This document shows, one piece after another, positions 46,487 through 58,687 of a DNA stretch of 64,000 bases. Numbering within the stretch: the stretch's first letter is position 1; every line of letters starts with the position of its first letter. The DNA is from Atherix ibis (lineage: Eukaryota; Arthropoda; Insecta; Diptera; Athericidae), in the NCBI GenBank assembly GCA_958298945.1, contig OY282607.1, forward strand, positions 34,939,000 through 35,002,999, read 5' to 3'. The translations under genes and the position numbers were made by a program. The notes under the pieces are model-generated. The model did no database searches. It saw only the letters and a list, made by a program, of their open reading frames with translations, and was not told the DNA's origin.

Positions 46487-47708
46487 TAGGGTGGCCCATT
46501 TAGCGGTTCCATTTTGAACTACTATTAATTTGAAGTACTAGAGTGTTAAATGTCAACACGAATTGACAGATTGTTAGTTGAAAGTCAGAATTTTACGAAA
46601 TGGTAATCCATACGCTTGAAGAAAAATGGGAAATATTGAGAACTTGCTTCCAAAATGGTGAGTCTTAAACCCAAACTGTGAGAAATTTTAAAAAAAATGA
46701 GTAAATATCTTTTTTTTTTTCGTGAAGCGAGTTCGCGAAACTGGTTTGTTGGTTGCCAAAGCAACTCGTTCCGGCTCTAATACAGTGCGTACGACCGAGA
46801 ATATTGCCGCCGTTGCTGAAAACATCAACTGGTCACCGTTCTCAGGAATTGAACATTTTTCGCACTTCTCTGTTGAGAATTTTGCACAAAGACCTCGGTA
46901 TGAAAGCTTACAAAGTTCAATTAGTCCATCCGATGCGTTTTCGGTTTGCCCAATGGGCTCACGATCAATTGCCCGAAGATGAGCATTTTTACCGAAAAAT
47001 CATCTTTTCGGATGAGGCCCATTTCCACCTTGGTGGGTATGTCAACAAACAAAATTGTCGCATCTGGGGCTCAGAAAATCCATACGTCACCATGGAAAAG
47101 CCGATGCATCCACATCGAGTCACGGTTTGGTGCGGATTTTGGAGTGAAGGCATCTTCGAAAACGATGAGGGAGCCGCCGTTACGGTTAAGGTGAGCGCTA
47201 TCGTGGCATGCTCAAAAAATTTTTGTTTCCAAAGGTTGAAGAGAATGGCATGGACGACATTTGGTTTCAACAGGATGGGGCCACTTGCCACATATCCAAA
47301 GTAACAATCCAACTTTTGGGCACTGCTTTCGAAAACCGAATAATCAGACGAAATTCTGATGTCAATTGGCCGCATCGGAGCTGTGATTTGAGCTCGTTGG
47401 ATTATTTTCTGTGGAGAGCCGTAAGGATAAATGTTATGCAAGCTATCCAGAGACAATTGAAGCCTTGAAACACTAAATCAAAGTTGCCATTGAAGAGATA
47501 CATGCCCGGACAATCGAAAATATACTGAAAAATTGGGTCGAGCGAATGGGGTACTGTAACGCCAGCCGTGGCAGTCATTTAAATGATGTTGTGTTTCATT
47601 CTTAAATTTTAAGGTTCAATCTTTTTAATAAAACCGGAAATTTGAAAAAACATACACTAGTTTTTTTTATTTACTTTTTAAAATGGAACTTCTAAATGGT
47701 CCATCCTA
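46487..47708 (+). mobile_element. Tc1/mariner element, TAGGGTGGCCCATTTAG termini
   Basis: A 1222-bp plus-strand element with imperfect inverted termini: TAGGGTGGCCCATTTAGCGG on the left and, as reverse complement, TAGGATGGACCATTTAGAAG on the right. TA duplications are at 46485-46486 and 47709-47710. Complete length but broken coding region. Confidence 0.88.
46600..47605 (+). pseudogene. Tc1/mariner transposase (QQDGAT type), frame-broken
   Basis: It starts MVIHTLEEKWEILRTCFQNG (46600). After frame changes come LLRILHKDLGMKAYKVQLV, KIIFSDEAHFHLGGYVNKQN (first Asp) and RVTVWCGFWSEGIFEN. From 47208 in a new frame are DDIWFQQDGATCHISK (second) and WPHRSCDLSSLDYFLW (third, 41 residues on), then NWVERMGYCNASRGSHLNDV at the C-terminus. 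All three catalytic Asp survive, but at least four frameshifts and a stop after VRNFKKNE-like sequence inactivate it. Same lineage as 6602-8959 but clearly divergent. Confidence 0.87.
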
Positions 47709-47710
47709 TA

Positions 47711-49518
47711 TTTTGGCAAATTTATAACATTTTGTGTTGGCAAAAAAACAATATCACACAATTCGAAGCTCAATAATTAAATGTTTTGTTTACAAATTTT
47801 CTAAAATTACAAATGGCGGAAATGTTTTAAGGTCCTTCAAAGCTACTGAAAATATATTTAAGACCAAATAAAACTTTTACATTTTAACAATTGCATTAAT
47901 TGAAAAGAAATTGATTCTAAATTCCTGAAAGAAAATACTCCCGATTTTCTATTCAAATTACCTAATTTAAAAAAAAAATTAAATTTATTATAAAAAAATT
48001 AGTCAAAAATATATGTGCGTGGGTTTCTGGTAATTTTTCCAAAAAAACCTCATTATTTTAAGTGAACGCAATTAAATACCAATGAAAAAAAATAACCATA
48101 CAAAAATAAAACCAATTTCTAATATTATATTTTTCTGTTATAGTATTTGTTATCGAAAAAAGGATATTACAGGAAAATTTGTTGTAATTTGCACAAATTT
48201 GTTCAAGATTATAATTGATAAGCTAATGTTGCGAGTATGTTTAATAGCAATTAACGAGTGTAATTATTGATAAAACAATGTTATTGAACATTATCAACTA
48301 GCCGTAATTATTTTTATTTATTTTTTAATAATACTAGAGACTATGAAAACAGTCTCTAGTACACACAAATTCCGAAAAGGGGTAAAAGCAACATTGTTAT
48401 CGTCGTGTGAAATCGAAATTAAGCGGAAATATAAATGCAATTTTTCTTCGTGGGAAATGAACAAATTTTTGCAAGGATAGACTTTATACATAATGCTCTA
48501 AGGCCGAAAATTCAAAATTACCCTATCGATGGAAGGTAACCAACCCCTTTATTTAACTTACTTTTAATAATCTTGATTCAACTAGGTGGACACGAAATAG
48601 TTGGAAAGAAAAATTATTTTTTTTAATAAGTCAAAAGCGGACGAATTCAAATATTGGTAAAACCACATATTGTACATTAGATGTAAATGTCTACTAATAC
48701 ATTTTGCACAGAACTTGTATTTATTCAATTGAGTGCATTGAAAAATGAATAATTCCAATGTAAATTGTTGCATCCATAAAAGGAGTCTCTAATATATTTG
48801 ACGTAAAAAAAAGGATGAAAAATTATTTAAGCGTGAAAATATTCAATTTAACATTTGGATGGGTACACTCAATATGATTTTATTCTTGAGGGATTTCATT
48901 TGATAATATTTTCATGGCTATTTCCATAAGACAATCTACTGAGAATTTTTTAATTTGACTTTGGTACAAAAATATTATATCATGACTGCTTTTTTTTAAA
49001 TTCACTATATTTTAATTATTATTATTTTATGGTGATATGTTAATTTTTGCTTATCTTGGCTTGACGTATTCAGTCCATTTATACAATAGTAAAAATAATT
49101 GAAATGTAATTATAGAGGATTTTTTTCTTATCTAAATTTAAGTATATCATAACAGGATGTGCTTATATCATTACAATAAATTGTAGTAGTACTTAATAAG
49201 TTGCTACAACAAAATTACGAATAAAATAAATATGAAAAAGCTGAGTGTTTCTAAGTCTATCCTATAATATAATAATAATTTTTTCGTTCATAATATTATT
49301 TTTTAACTCGATCATATAAATAAGGCTATATTAATTAATTAATCAATTAAAGACTACATCATGGATTATATTCTCTATAAAACTGAATTTTTCTTCATAT
49401 TTAATTATAATTTAGTAAAAATTGATAGAAAGTTGATAAAAAAGACCACGTAAGATATTCAAATTCACACCAATGCGAAGGATATAAATTGTAAAAGATA
49501 AAGTAATCGTATTGACTA
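47711..49518. other. AT-rich interval with a perfect hairpin
   Basis: No gene supported. The hairpin at 48333-48360 lies here. Confidence 0.5.
48333..48360. repeat. Perfect 10-bp stem hairpin
   Basis: ACTAGAGACT (48333-48342), 8-base loop, AGTCTCTAGT (48351-48360). No role evident. Confidence 0.75.
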
Positions 49519-49618
49519 CAAAATCTAGTAAATTACATATGTATCTACAAAATACCACCTTATTGGGAGTGTGACGCACAAAATCTATTAAATTACATAT
49601 GTATCTACAATATACTAC
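49519..49618. repeat. Two-copy 60-bp tandem repeat
   Basis: A 40-base block starting CAAAATCTAGTAAATTACAT (49519-49558) recurs exactly 60 bases later (49579-49618) with three mismatches. The motif TGGGAGTGT, which follows copy 1 after a few bases, reappears after copy 2 displaced by an inserted GC-richer palindrome CGGGAA-AAG-TTCCCG (49618-49632). Confidence 0.8.
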
Positions 49619-49814
49619 GGGAAAAGTTCCCGGAACAGTGGGAGTGTAGCGCTCCCATCGTTCCGATTTGAGTTCTGTTTTTTTTGTTAAGTTGGTAGAT
49701 CTGTTGTTGATATTCCCTCTAAATCTTAGCGTCATAGCTTGACATTTGCAAAAGTTACGTAGCCAAGAGTACATCTATCTCTATATGTGTTGGCAATTTT
49801 TTACAATTATAGAA

Positions 49815-50752
49815 ATGGATTTAAATTTGCAACAACGAACTTGTATTAAATTTTGCGTAAAAAAACGATTTAATGGTGCGCTTGGAAATGTTGGAAAAGT
49901 GTTTCGGCAACGATTCTCTAAAGAAACCGGTCGTTTACCAGTGGCACGAGCGGTTTAAAAGTGGTCGTGAGTCAATCGAAGATGATAAACGCGGTGGCAG
50001 ACCATCGACATCGAAAACCGACGAAAACATTGATAAAGTAAAAGAAATGTTCGTCAATAACCGAAAATTAACCATCAGAGAGATAGCGGAGGGCTTAAAT
50101 ATTGCCTATGGATCCGTCCAAGACATTTTGGTTATTGATTTGGGTTTCCGTCGTGTAGCAGCAAAGTTGGTGCAAGAAGACCTCAATTTCATGAAAAAAG
50201 AGACCGTGTTGACGTCGCAAAAGACATGATTTGCGAGTCTGAATCCGATCCCACATTCATCAAAAGGATCATTACTGGAGACGAGACGTGGGTTGGCGTT
50301 CACCAAATGAGCTGGGACCAAAAAAACTACGTCGTTTTCAGTGCATTTTTGCCAGAAGGCCGGACAGCGTGAAGCAATTCGCCGAAAGAGACCAGAATTG
50401 TGGGCAGAAAACTCGTGGATTTTGCACCATGATAACGCACCGTCGCACAGTGCCATCATTATTCGTAATTTTTTGACGAAAAATACAACAAATACCATCC
50501 AACAACCACCGAATTCACCTGATTTAGTTCCCTGTGACTGACTTCTTTCTGTTCAATCGAGTTAAAAAACCATTACGGGGAAGGCGTTTCAACAGCCGAG
50601 AGGAAGTAATGAAAAAATCGCAGGAAGCACTAATGGACATACCGAAAACCGAATATAAAAAATGTTTCGAGGATTAAATCAAGCGCTGGCATAAGTGTGT
50701 TAAAGTCGATGTGGAGTACTTTGAAGGGGACAATATAGATTTAGATGAATAA
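49815..50752 (+). pseudogene. Mariner transposase, near-complete but frame-broken
   Basis: The plus strand reads MDLNLQQRTCIKFCVKKRFN, then, after a frameshift, LEMLEKCFGNDSLKK, VVYQWHERFKSGRESIEDDK and NRKLTIREIAEGLNIAYGSV. Another shift leads to ICESESDPTFIKRIITGDET (first Asp in GDETWV). About 60 codons are then deleted or scrambled, followed by WAENSWILHHDNAPSHSAII (second) and NSPDLVPCD (third). An extra base after CD shifts LTSFCSIE-like debris. It ends LDE TAA at 50750-50752. All three catalytic Asp are readable but in separate frames. The right flank at ~50800 may hold the terminus; the left terminus was not identified. Confidence 0.82.
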
Positions 50753-50909
50753 ACTTGTATTTTTAATTTTCTGAACTTGATCAATAACTTTTTGATCGAG
50801 GTGGTATACTAAAATACTACTTTTAGTTTTAGTCACAAAGGACGAAAATGAAAATCAATTAAATTTTTGGTAGTTTTTTTTACTAAAGAATGATGGAATT
50901 TTTTTTATA

Positions 50910-52066
50910 TTGGGTTGTCCGGGAAGTAAATTAATATTTTATTTTTTTTTTTAAAATGAAAGACAATTTTCTTATAATGAATTAATATTTTATTCAATTA
51001 AATATTGTCCAGTCTGATCCAATACCCTTTGCCATCTTTCTGGCAGTAGCACCCACGCTCATAAAATTTTTGTTCTTTGCTGGCAAAAAACTGATCCAAG
51101 TGATTTTTGACCTCGTCATTTGATTTAAACGTTTTACTGTATAAAAATCTAAAATCTTTTACAGAGTGATCAAACTTGTATGTGGTTTCGCATTATTCTG
51201 TTGGAACACTATACCTTTCCTATTGACCTATTCTGGTCTTTTTTCTTTTAATGAAATCATTAAATTTGTACAACTGATGACAGTACACTTCAGAATTGAT
51301 CGTTGTGTTGCTCGGTAGAAGCTCAAAATAAACGATTCTTTTGAAATCCCACCAAACAGATAGCATTACCTTTTTTTGAAGAATATTGGCTTTCGAATGC
51401 TTTGAGTCGGTTCATCTTTTCTACTCCAGGATGTTTTGCGCTTAACATTATTTTAGACAACCCAATTTCTCGTCCCCAGTGATGATACGCTTCAAAAATG
51501 GATCATTTTCTTGGCGTTTGAATGCGACGGCACAAATTTTTTTCTGTAAGAAGATGAGGAACCCATATGTCAAGCTTTGAGATTAAACCTAGCCATTTTA
51601 AATGATCATAAACGGCCGAATTCGATAAATTTAATCTCTCAGCAATCTTAGGAGTTTGTATTTATTGTGTCTTCATCAGCTTCAACTGGCCTTTCAGAAC
51701 GTGGTGGATCTTCGAGATCAAAATAACCGGATCGAAATTTTGCAAATCAGTTTTGGCACTGGCGCTCACTTAACACATCTTCTCCATATGCATCGGATAA
51801 TTTTGTTATTGCTTGAACAGAATTTTTATCTTTTCTATTGTAAAAAAAAAAAAAAATATGCCGAAAATGCTCTTTTTCTTTTTACATATTTAAAAGGGTA
51901 TCAACCAAAAACTTCTGTGCAGAATCAATCGAATTTTTTCACAAGCAAGCCTTGCTATATTAGCTGTCAAAATACATATGATTATTAGGCTTAAGTATGA
52001 AGTTGTGAAAAAATACAATTAACTCCTCTGTTGGGAAGCAACGAAATTACTTTCCGGACAACCCAA
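50910..52066 (-). mobile_element. Mariner family D, copy 2
   Basis: 1157 bp with family D termini (TTGGGTTGTCCGGGAAGTAA left; right as reverse complement TTGGGTTGTCCGGAAAGTAA) and TA duplications at 50908-50909 and 52067-52068. The minus-strand transposase resembles copy 1 but is more frameshifted. Readable blocks include the C-terminal segment (about 51005-51130) and the N-terminal segment near 51600-51790. It retains a middle part that copy 1 lost (about 51340-51560). Confidence 0.88.
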
Positions 52067-52467
52067 TATTTCTACTAACAATTTAAATTTAAAAATTCTT
52101 TGAAAAAAGTTACTACAACTTATGCTTTAATAGGGTGTTACGTAGGTCATCTGTTAGTATTTTTTGCCACTTTTCAAATATCAGTCGAAATAATTTTTTT
52201 TACAGGTGTCAATTATAAAATAATACAATTTTAGTAATAGAGTCATTAATAGCAGAACAACGCATTTTAATCATCCAAACTTAATACCAAAATGGAAAAG
52301 TGTTCTGTAAAAATGACATTTCGGAAAATTCAATTTCAACTCCATTAACAAACAAAGTTGTCGAATTTGAGGCGCGGAAAAAGCTCATATTAAAACTTGA
52401 TTAGTTAAAACCCAATGCATCCTAAATGAGTCACTATGTACAATACATTCTAAACGATATCATTATA

Positions 52468-53304
52468 TTGGGTTGGTGCAAAAGTTATGACGGTTTTTTA
52501 TGATCCCAGGTAAAAAAATTTTTTCTTCAGAAATGATGAATAGTATCTTCTTTTACGACGTTTGGATACCTCACCAATTGTCGGCTGCCAATTTATTGGA
52601 TCGTGTTTCAACGTGCGTTACTTTGAGTGCGAGAAAAAACATGAACCTTTTTTGCATCGTTGGGAAACGGGAGATGAGAAATGGGTCGTGTGCAACAACG
52701 TGACAAGAAAAAAACATTGGGCTATACCTGGACAAGCCCAATTAACAACTTCGAAAGCCGAAATCCATCAAAAAAAAGTTATGCTTTGTGTTTGGTGGGA
52801 TTGCAAGGGTATTGCGTATTTTGAACTCTTGGAACGCAATCAGACAATTACAGCAGAACGATATTGTCAGAAATTATCCAAATTGAACATCGTCCTTCAA
52901 AAGGATAGACCAGAATTGGTAAACAGAAAAGGGGTAGTGTTTCATCACGACAACGCGCGACCACATGTGGCTATGATGACCCAACACAAGCTGAATTGGG
53001 ATGTTATCAAGCATCCACCGTATTCTCCAGATCTTGCTCCTTCCGATTTTCATTTATTCCGATCACTGCAAAAATTTTTAAATGATAAAAAATTTAATAC
53101 AATGGAGCAGGTAAAAACATCCCTTTCTACATATTTCGCATCAAAATCCAAGGAATTCTACACTAATGGTATTAATAAGTTGATAGAAAGATGGGAGGAG
53201 GTTATAAGAACGGATGGAAATTATATAATTGATTAAATAAATAATACAAATTAAAAAAAAATGTTTATATGTAAAAAAACATCATTACTTTTGCACTAAC
53301 CCAA
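52468..53304 (+). mobile_element. Hsmar1/cecropia-like mariner, 5' deleted
   Basis: 837 bp with termini TTGGGTTGGTGCAAAAGTTA (left) and TTGGGTTAGTGCAAAAGTAA (right, reverse complement), and TA duplications at 52466-52467 and 53305-53306. The terminus closely resembles the GGTTGGTGCAAAAGTAAT type of human Hsmar1/MADE1 elements. About 450 bp of the 5' half is missing compared with a full mariner. Confidence 0.9.
52562..53236 (+). pseudogene. Mariner transposase, catalytic domain with shortened spacing
   Basis: The catalytic domain is open for 224 codons. It shows WETGDEKWVVCNNVTRKKHW (first Asp), VMLCVWWDCKGIAYFELLER, FHHDNARPHVAMMTQHKLNW (second) and HPPYSPDLAPSDFHLFRSLQ (third), and ends RWEEVIRTDGNYIID with TAA at 53236. 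Only 31 residues separate the second and third Asp; mariners have 34, and relatives carry about three more residues between KL and W. The DNA-binding half is deleted: sequence before GDEKW is only a short SAANLL/CFNVRYFECEKK remnant. Such a protein could not bind the termini. Confidence 0.88.
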
Positions 53305-53449
53305 TATATTAACGATCTTTTTATCCCGAAATTAAATGAATTGTATGTGAAAAAGCTTTAGTTTCAATAAAATAACGCTATGAACCATACAACACGTGAA
53401 AACATTATTGGGCTCTAAATTGTGTGATTGAATAATCTCGTGAAACGCT

Positions 53450-53660
53450 AGTGTGAATTTGCCGCCAAGATCTTCTGATTTGACATCGTTTGATTTTTTT
53501 CTTTGGGACTATTTAAAAGGAATAGTGTGTGCTAATAATCTAAAAACAATTGAAGACATAAACGAACAACATTCGTCAGAAATTAAGGCTATTGGTCAAT
53601 TTTTATTGGCAATAGTTATTGGCCTGCAAGCTGAGTGGTGATGGTCATATAAATGATATT
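53450..53660 (+). pseudogene. Tc1/mariner transposase C-terminal fragment
   Basis: NLPPRSSDLTSFDFFLWDYL and KGIVCANNLKTIEDINE correspond to the third catalytic block (PPRSCDLTPLDYFLWGYLK) and tail of the QQDGAT-type family. A stop lies after QAEW, followed by a remnant of the usual HLNDVVF-like ending. It begins ~150 bp after the Hsmar1-like mariner. Confidence 0.7.
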
Positions 53661-56600
53661 GTTAAAAGAGATTCAACAGCAGATGCTTCACTCTATATTA
53701 TTGACTTTTTGATTCAATTATAAATAATAAAAATAATTTAACAACTATTAACATAAGTCGTATATAATTGCAAACCTCAAAATGCAGGTGCAAAAATTCT
53801 CAAAAATATGAAGACCAATTTTTAAACATTGTTGTTAAACCTTAAATTGAAATATATAGAAATTAAATGTGATTTAAGGCACCCGGATTATTCTTCTTCT
53901 ATAGTGTTATCCTTTCAAGCTTTTTCTATTATTATCAGAAGTTTTTAATTCAACATAAACAACTTTATAATTATTGTTCTAGTATATTTCCATACCAAGC
54001 CAAATAAGAATTTTTTTAAATACAATCCAAAAAAAAAACCGTAAACTTAACATAAAACAAAATTATTCAAGAAAATCGGCCTTTTTAATAATTTTTTTTT
54101 CATATACTTGAAATTTTCATATTAATGAAAATAAATTATTTTGCAATTGAAAAGAAAAAAATATACTCCATTTAATAAAAATTATAAACATCAAAGGACA
54201 CCTCTTCAAAACTGCAAATCTAAGAAGAATACCACAGTATTCTGGTCATTTTAAGCGTAAAATCCTTTTCTAATCATATGGACATTGTAATTTTTCCAAA
54301 TTAATATATACTTAAGTGCCATTAACAGCATATAATAGCCACAATCCTTATCCGTAAATATCCGTGTGTATAAAAACATACTTTGGTCCGCTCTGATGCC
54401 TACAAATTCTGTGAAAATGAGCACGTCCTTACACTTTATAAAAAAGAAATGAAATTTTTGTACATGCCTGGTCGCTTATGTACATTTCAATAATGGTAAA
54501 TACATTCTATTCCTTTGCCAAAAAGGACTTTATTTCTTTGCAATTGTTATCCTCAAGTAGTTCAAGTGCACGCATGCATTATGGAATTGTTTGAGGTGTA
54601 ATAAAGATGTCGCCAGACATCAGAACACTACACCATAGACGTAAATAGGTGACCTACGGTTAAGCATCTCTAATACAATAGTTTCAGTCATTTTTCCTTA
54701 TATGCAATTACATGTCCTTTTAATATTTTCACACAGGATTAAAAATTAAAAAAAAAATATTTTAACCAAATACTTTGAAAAAGAGAAACTTTTGGCTTCG
54801 TTTTTTTTTCATCTGACTCAGTCTCGTATAATAGAAATAGTAAATCTATTGAAAAATATTAACAAACAGGATTTAGATCTATTTGTAAATTTCAATCAAC
54901 AATGCTCTCATAATTGTTTTTTTTTTTTTTTTTATAAACGATCATATAAAGGTTTCCAAATGCTACTGTTAAACGCGTTTTTCAAAATCTTCATGTTTAC
55001 GACAATTGCTCAGTTACAAATTATATTATTTTATTGACTTATAGAATTAATATTAGTATTATGAGATGACTACCTTGACCTGTGTTTTTGCAGTGCATTA
55101 CCAAAAATTGAGAAGAAAGTATTGTAATTATGCTTAACTATCAAAACAAAATTAATATTTCATATTTGCAATAAACAAATACATTAAATGAGTCCCTAAT
55201 ACGAAAGGGTAAATCGAAATTCTATTAACTTAAGTTAAAGTTTACATAGCTTAGAAATTTTCAGAAAGAGCAGGTGTAAAATTTTGTACGACGTAGTAGC
55301 TTTTGAATTTATTAAATTTTTGAGGAGACATGTTCTATTTATGTATCTTAACTGCAAATTTGTTCGTTCATACCTAAATTATTAATTTTTATTATAAATG
55401 TTCCATAAAATAAATAAAAAAAGTTCTTAAAAATATAATATATATTCTATTCCACTTAAGATACATGGACCAATAAATTAATCTTAAAAAAAACATATTT
55501 TTTATGTTTGAGATAGGATGGCCTCAGTATTTGATAAATAAAATGGCCTCAGTATTGATAACCAAAAACTAGTTTTAAATTAAAATTCTGAAATATTATT
55601 TTACATTCATAATTTTAAGTTCATATAATATTATTATCATTGGTCAAATAATCTACAAAAAAATATTAGGTACATTATAAAAGAGTGCTTATCTTTTCAT
55701 GTAATATTATATTGAAAATTTTGTAGATAAGAAAATGTATTATTTTTTAAAAAGGATTCAATCAAGATCATTATTAGTGTAATGCGACATTTTCCTTCAT
55801 TATGTTGTCTGATTAAAGACCCTAAATGTGCTCATACTGGTAATGTTGGTTTGAATATCGCTTTGAACATAGAAAAGCCAACATACTCTATTGATTATGT
55901 TCAAAGGGTGCAAAGTCTCACTGAATGACTGGATAAAAAAATATTATTCACAGTACTTGAGTGGTTAAGTGGCCTAATGTAACGATTGGGGTTTCTGAAA
56001 TCATCGCATTATGAGTTGCGCATCGTTATTCGTGTATGAACATAGAAATATTTTTATCCTATAGAAAAATCATATACACGTTACTTGTAACAGGAATTTT
56101 GATTTTCAAAGAAGAGTGAATTTTTTAACCATTATCATTGATCTTCGTTTTTGTGAAAAGAAAGCTATTACGAAATTTTTCAAGGATGATGCAAACTCTT
56201 TAGAAATTATTTTCAAAACTTTTTTTGGAAAGTTTTTTTTTTTCTTTTATAAAGAAACAGTATCTGTTCTATAATTAATTATTTTCTAAACATCTGCCTT
56301 TTCTCCACTCTATATTAATTCATATTTACACAATATTTCATTAATTTCAATTTTTCTCTGTTGATATTTCACTGAAGTGTGAACACGCTTCAATAAGGAT
56401 AACTGAACTGTTTACAGTCGATTCCATGTAGAGAAAATCATCAATGAATGACTGAATAAAGAAGAACTGAATAGTAACATTATGGATTTGTACCCCTTTT
56501 TGCCTGTAGCTTACTACCAAAAATATTATAGACTGTCCACCACTCATGCTCACCTCTTTATAAGAAACGACTTGAACTCATAAAATGACTCTAAATCTGT

Positions 56601-58080
56601 ATGGATTTGAATCATTTTATATTTTGAGCAAATAACGAAAATTATCTTGAAATGAGTTTTTGTCCCCTTCTACGTCTCTGCGGGTAATAAATATATGAAA
56701 TTTATCAAGAACCTATCAAGTGGCATTGAACAGAAGGATAGTGCTGAGGGAAACAGGACTTGGTCTTCTATATAACCAAGCAAATGTTCTAATTTACAAG
56801 TATCAACAGGCTCGTCTATGAATCCATTTCAATTTAGAATACCAACCAAAAGTTTGCCGTGCAGAGATGTGGAGAAGCATTCAAAAATGATTTCTAAAGG
56901 ATACTCGAAAGTATTAAAATCAAATGAAAAGATTTAGTGCGGTACTTAATATCCTTCATCTCTATGGGATATAGTAGGCGATTCATTTGGTTGGAGAGCT
57001 TTAGAATCGGTCGACTCCAATGATGTTGATTATGATTATGAGCAATAAGAAATCACGATTGACGAATATAACTAAAGAAATAAGGATGACTATCGCTGGT
57101 ACTCATGTTACTACTACTTCTACTGCTGCTAATTCTACTACTACTATGCCAATTGAAAATATTCAGCACAAGCTAAAAATATGCCTACTCTTCCATACAT
57201 GTATTATCGAGTTTTATATATATTTATATTTTTTATTTGGCTGTGTTAATTTTTATAAGTATTTGTATATGTTTGTGGCTGAAAATTCGAGTACATTTTC
57301 GAAATGAAATTTCAAATATCCTTTGAAAGATTGCCACCAAGAACAAGTACAAGTGGGTCCTTCAATTCCCTACAATGAATGAACAGTGAATGGTGGTATA
57401 AATTTTAAGTCTTTGATTAAACTAAGCCAAACCAATGATATAATGCTGGTAAGAAAAAACTTGTAAACACATATACGTCCAACGAAAGGATGGTGGGATT
57501 GATCATTGAAAGTCAAAAATCGTCACTGTATTCGTATAATGGTAAAGCCACGAATTGAGGAAACCAAATAACTGACTGGCTTGTAATAGAATGTAATACA
57601 AGAGATTTTCTTCTTATTATGAAAGGCATTCATTTGGGATTCATCTAAAGTGTTATGTAGTTAATTTAGTACATTATTCACAGATTTTCCCCAAATAGCT
57701 AAATATCTTCATTGGTATCTTTGTCGACAGTTTTCCCTTATTATCAACGGAAATTCATTATTGGGCATTTAACAAATTTTAAGTACTTGACATATTTTCA
57801 AAATTACTCTTTTAATCAGTGTATTATTTTTTTCATATGGTTTCTAAATTAATAAATTTAAAATTATACGTATGTCCCAAAGTTCAGAGATTCAATAACC
57901 ATTCAACGATATTCAAATTCTACAATATCCGATTAGCATGAAAATTCCATAAAATTTTTTCGGTCTTTCATAAAACCTTTTTATTATTTAAAAAAAAATT
58001 TGGGTGATTATAACATATTGTATAATAATTGATTTTTATCTCGAGTTGTCTACAATTATATATTATAATATTTTCTTTAA
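53661..58080. other. Long AT-rich interval without recognised genes
   Basis: I see no supportable gene or transposon. ORFs at 54792-55037, 56347-56553 and 57020-57307 show no family signature; the last contains a (CTA/CTG)n-like run at ~57108-57150. The stretch 56540-57400 is less AT-rich and could be old retroelement debris, but no motif is convincing. Confidence 0.5.
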
Positions 58081-58245
58081 AACTTTTAAAAGTCGTTCAT
58101 CCTATTATTGAAATCAAAAGTATTATTCGTCAGCATCAGTTTGGATTGGGAACTGAGCATTTAACTATCCAGCAGTATCATCATGGAGCTAAGGGTTATA
58201 TTTTAACATTTCGCACGCTTCAGGGCATGTATAACATTCAGTATT

Positions 58246-58687
58246 GCTTTGGAAGCTACAACAAATCTTACCATCTGTTTAGCTCCATATTATAAAATCC
58301 CATCTCTCAGACTGATATTTTCAAATAGATAAAAATATAGAATATTTTTTGTCACAATAATATCCTAACCACAATATTTGTCGGCGATACAGCTATCCTT
58401 ACCCACCCTAAAAATCTTTCCATAGTCACTACTGTTTTATAAAACTATATCAGCTTCTTGGTGAAAATGATTCCAAAATTCAAAAACCCAAAAGTTTTCC
58501 TACCTCATATTGACTTATAATACTCCTTTCAATTTAACAAAAATGTCATCCAGAATTGTTTTGGAATCTGCAGCGCGATTTATTTTCTCTTATTTGAATA
58601 TTCTCAAATTTTATCCCTTAGACCGGTGTTTTTAAATGGTTGAAAATATAGAATATTCCTTAACAAAATAATTTTAACTACAATATA
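58246..58687 (+). repeat. Duplicated LINE palm segment (two tandem copies)
   Basis: The block GCTTTGGAAGCTAC...AAAATATAGAATATT...CTAACCACAATATTTGTC (about 58246-58380) reappears about 311 bases later as GTTTTGGAATCTGC...AAAATATAGAATATT...TTAACTACAATATGCAG (about 58557-58687, continuing at 59948 after the mariner). The copies are diverged. Either the relic was tandemly duplicated or two related fragments lie side by side. Confidence 0.65.

Noticed and set aside
55955..56010. tRNA-like A-box (GAGTGGTTAAGTGG)
   Set aside because: No B-box at the right distance and no cloverleaf could be drawn.
56690..57310. Copia-type polyprotein remnant
   Set aside because: A few residues resemble the reverse transcriptase/RNase H region but no diagnostic motif is present.
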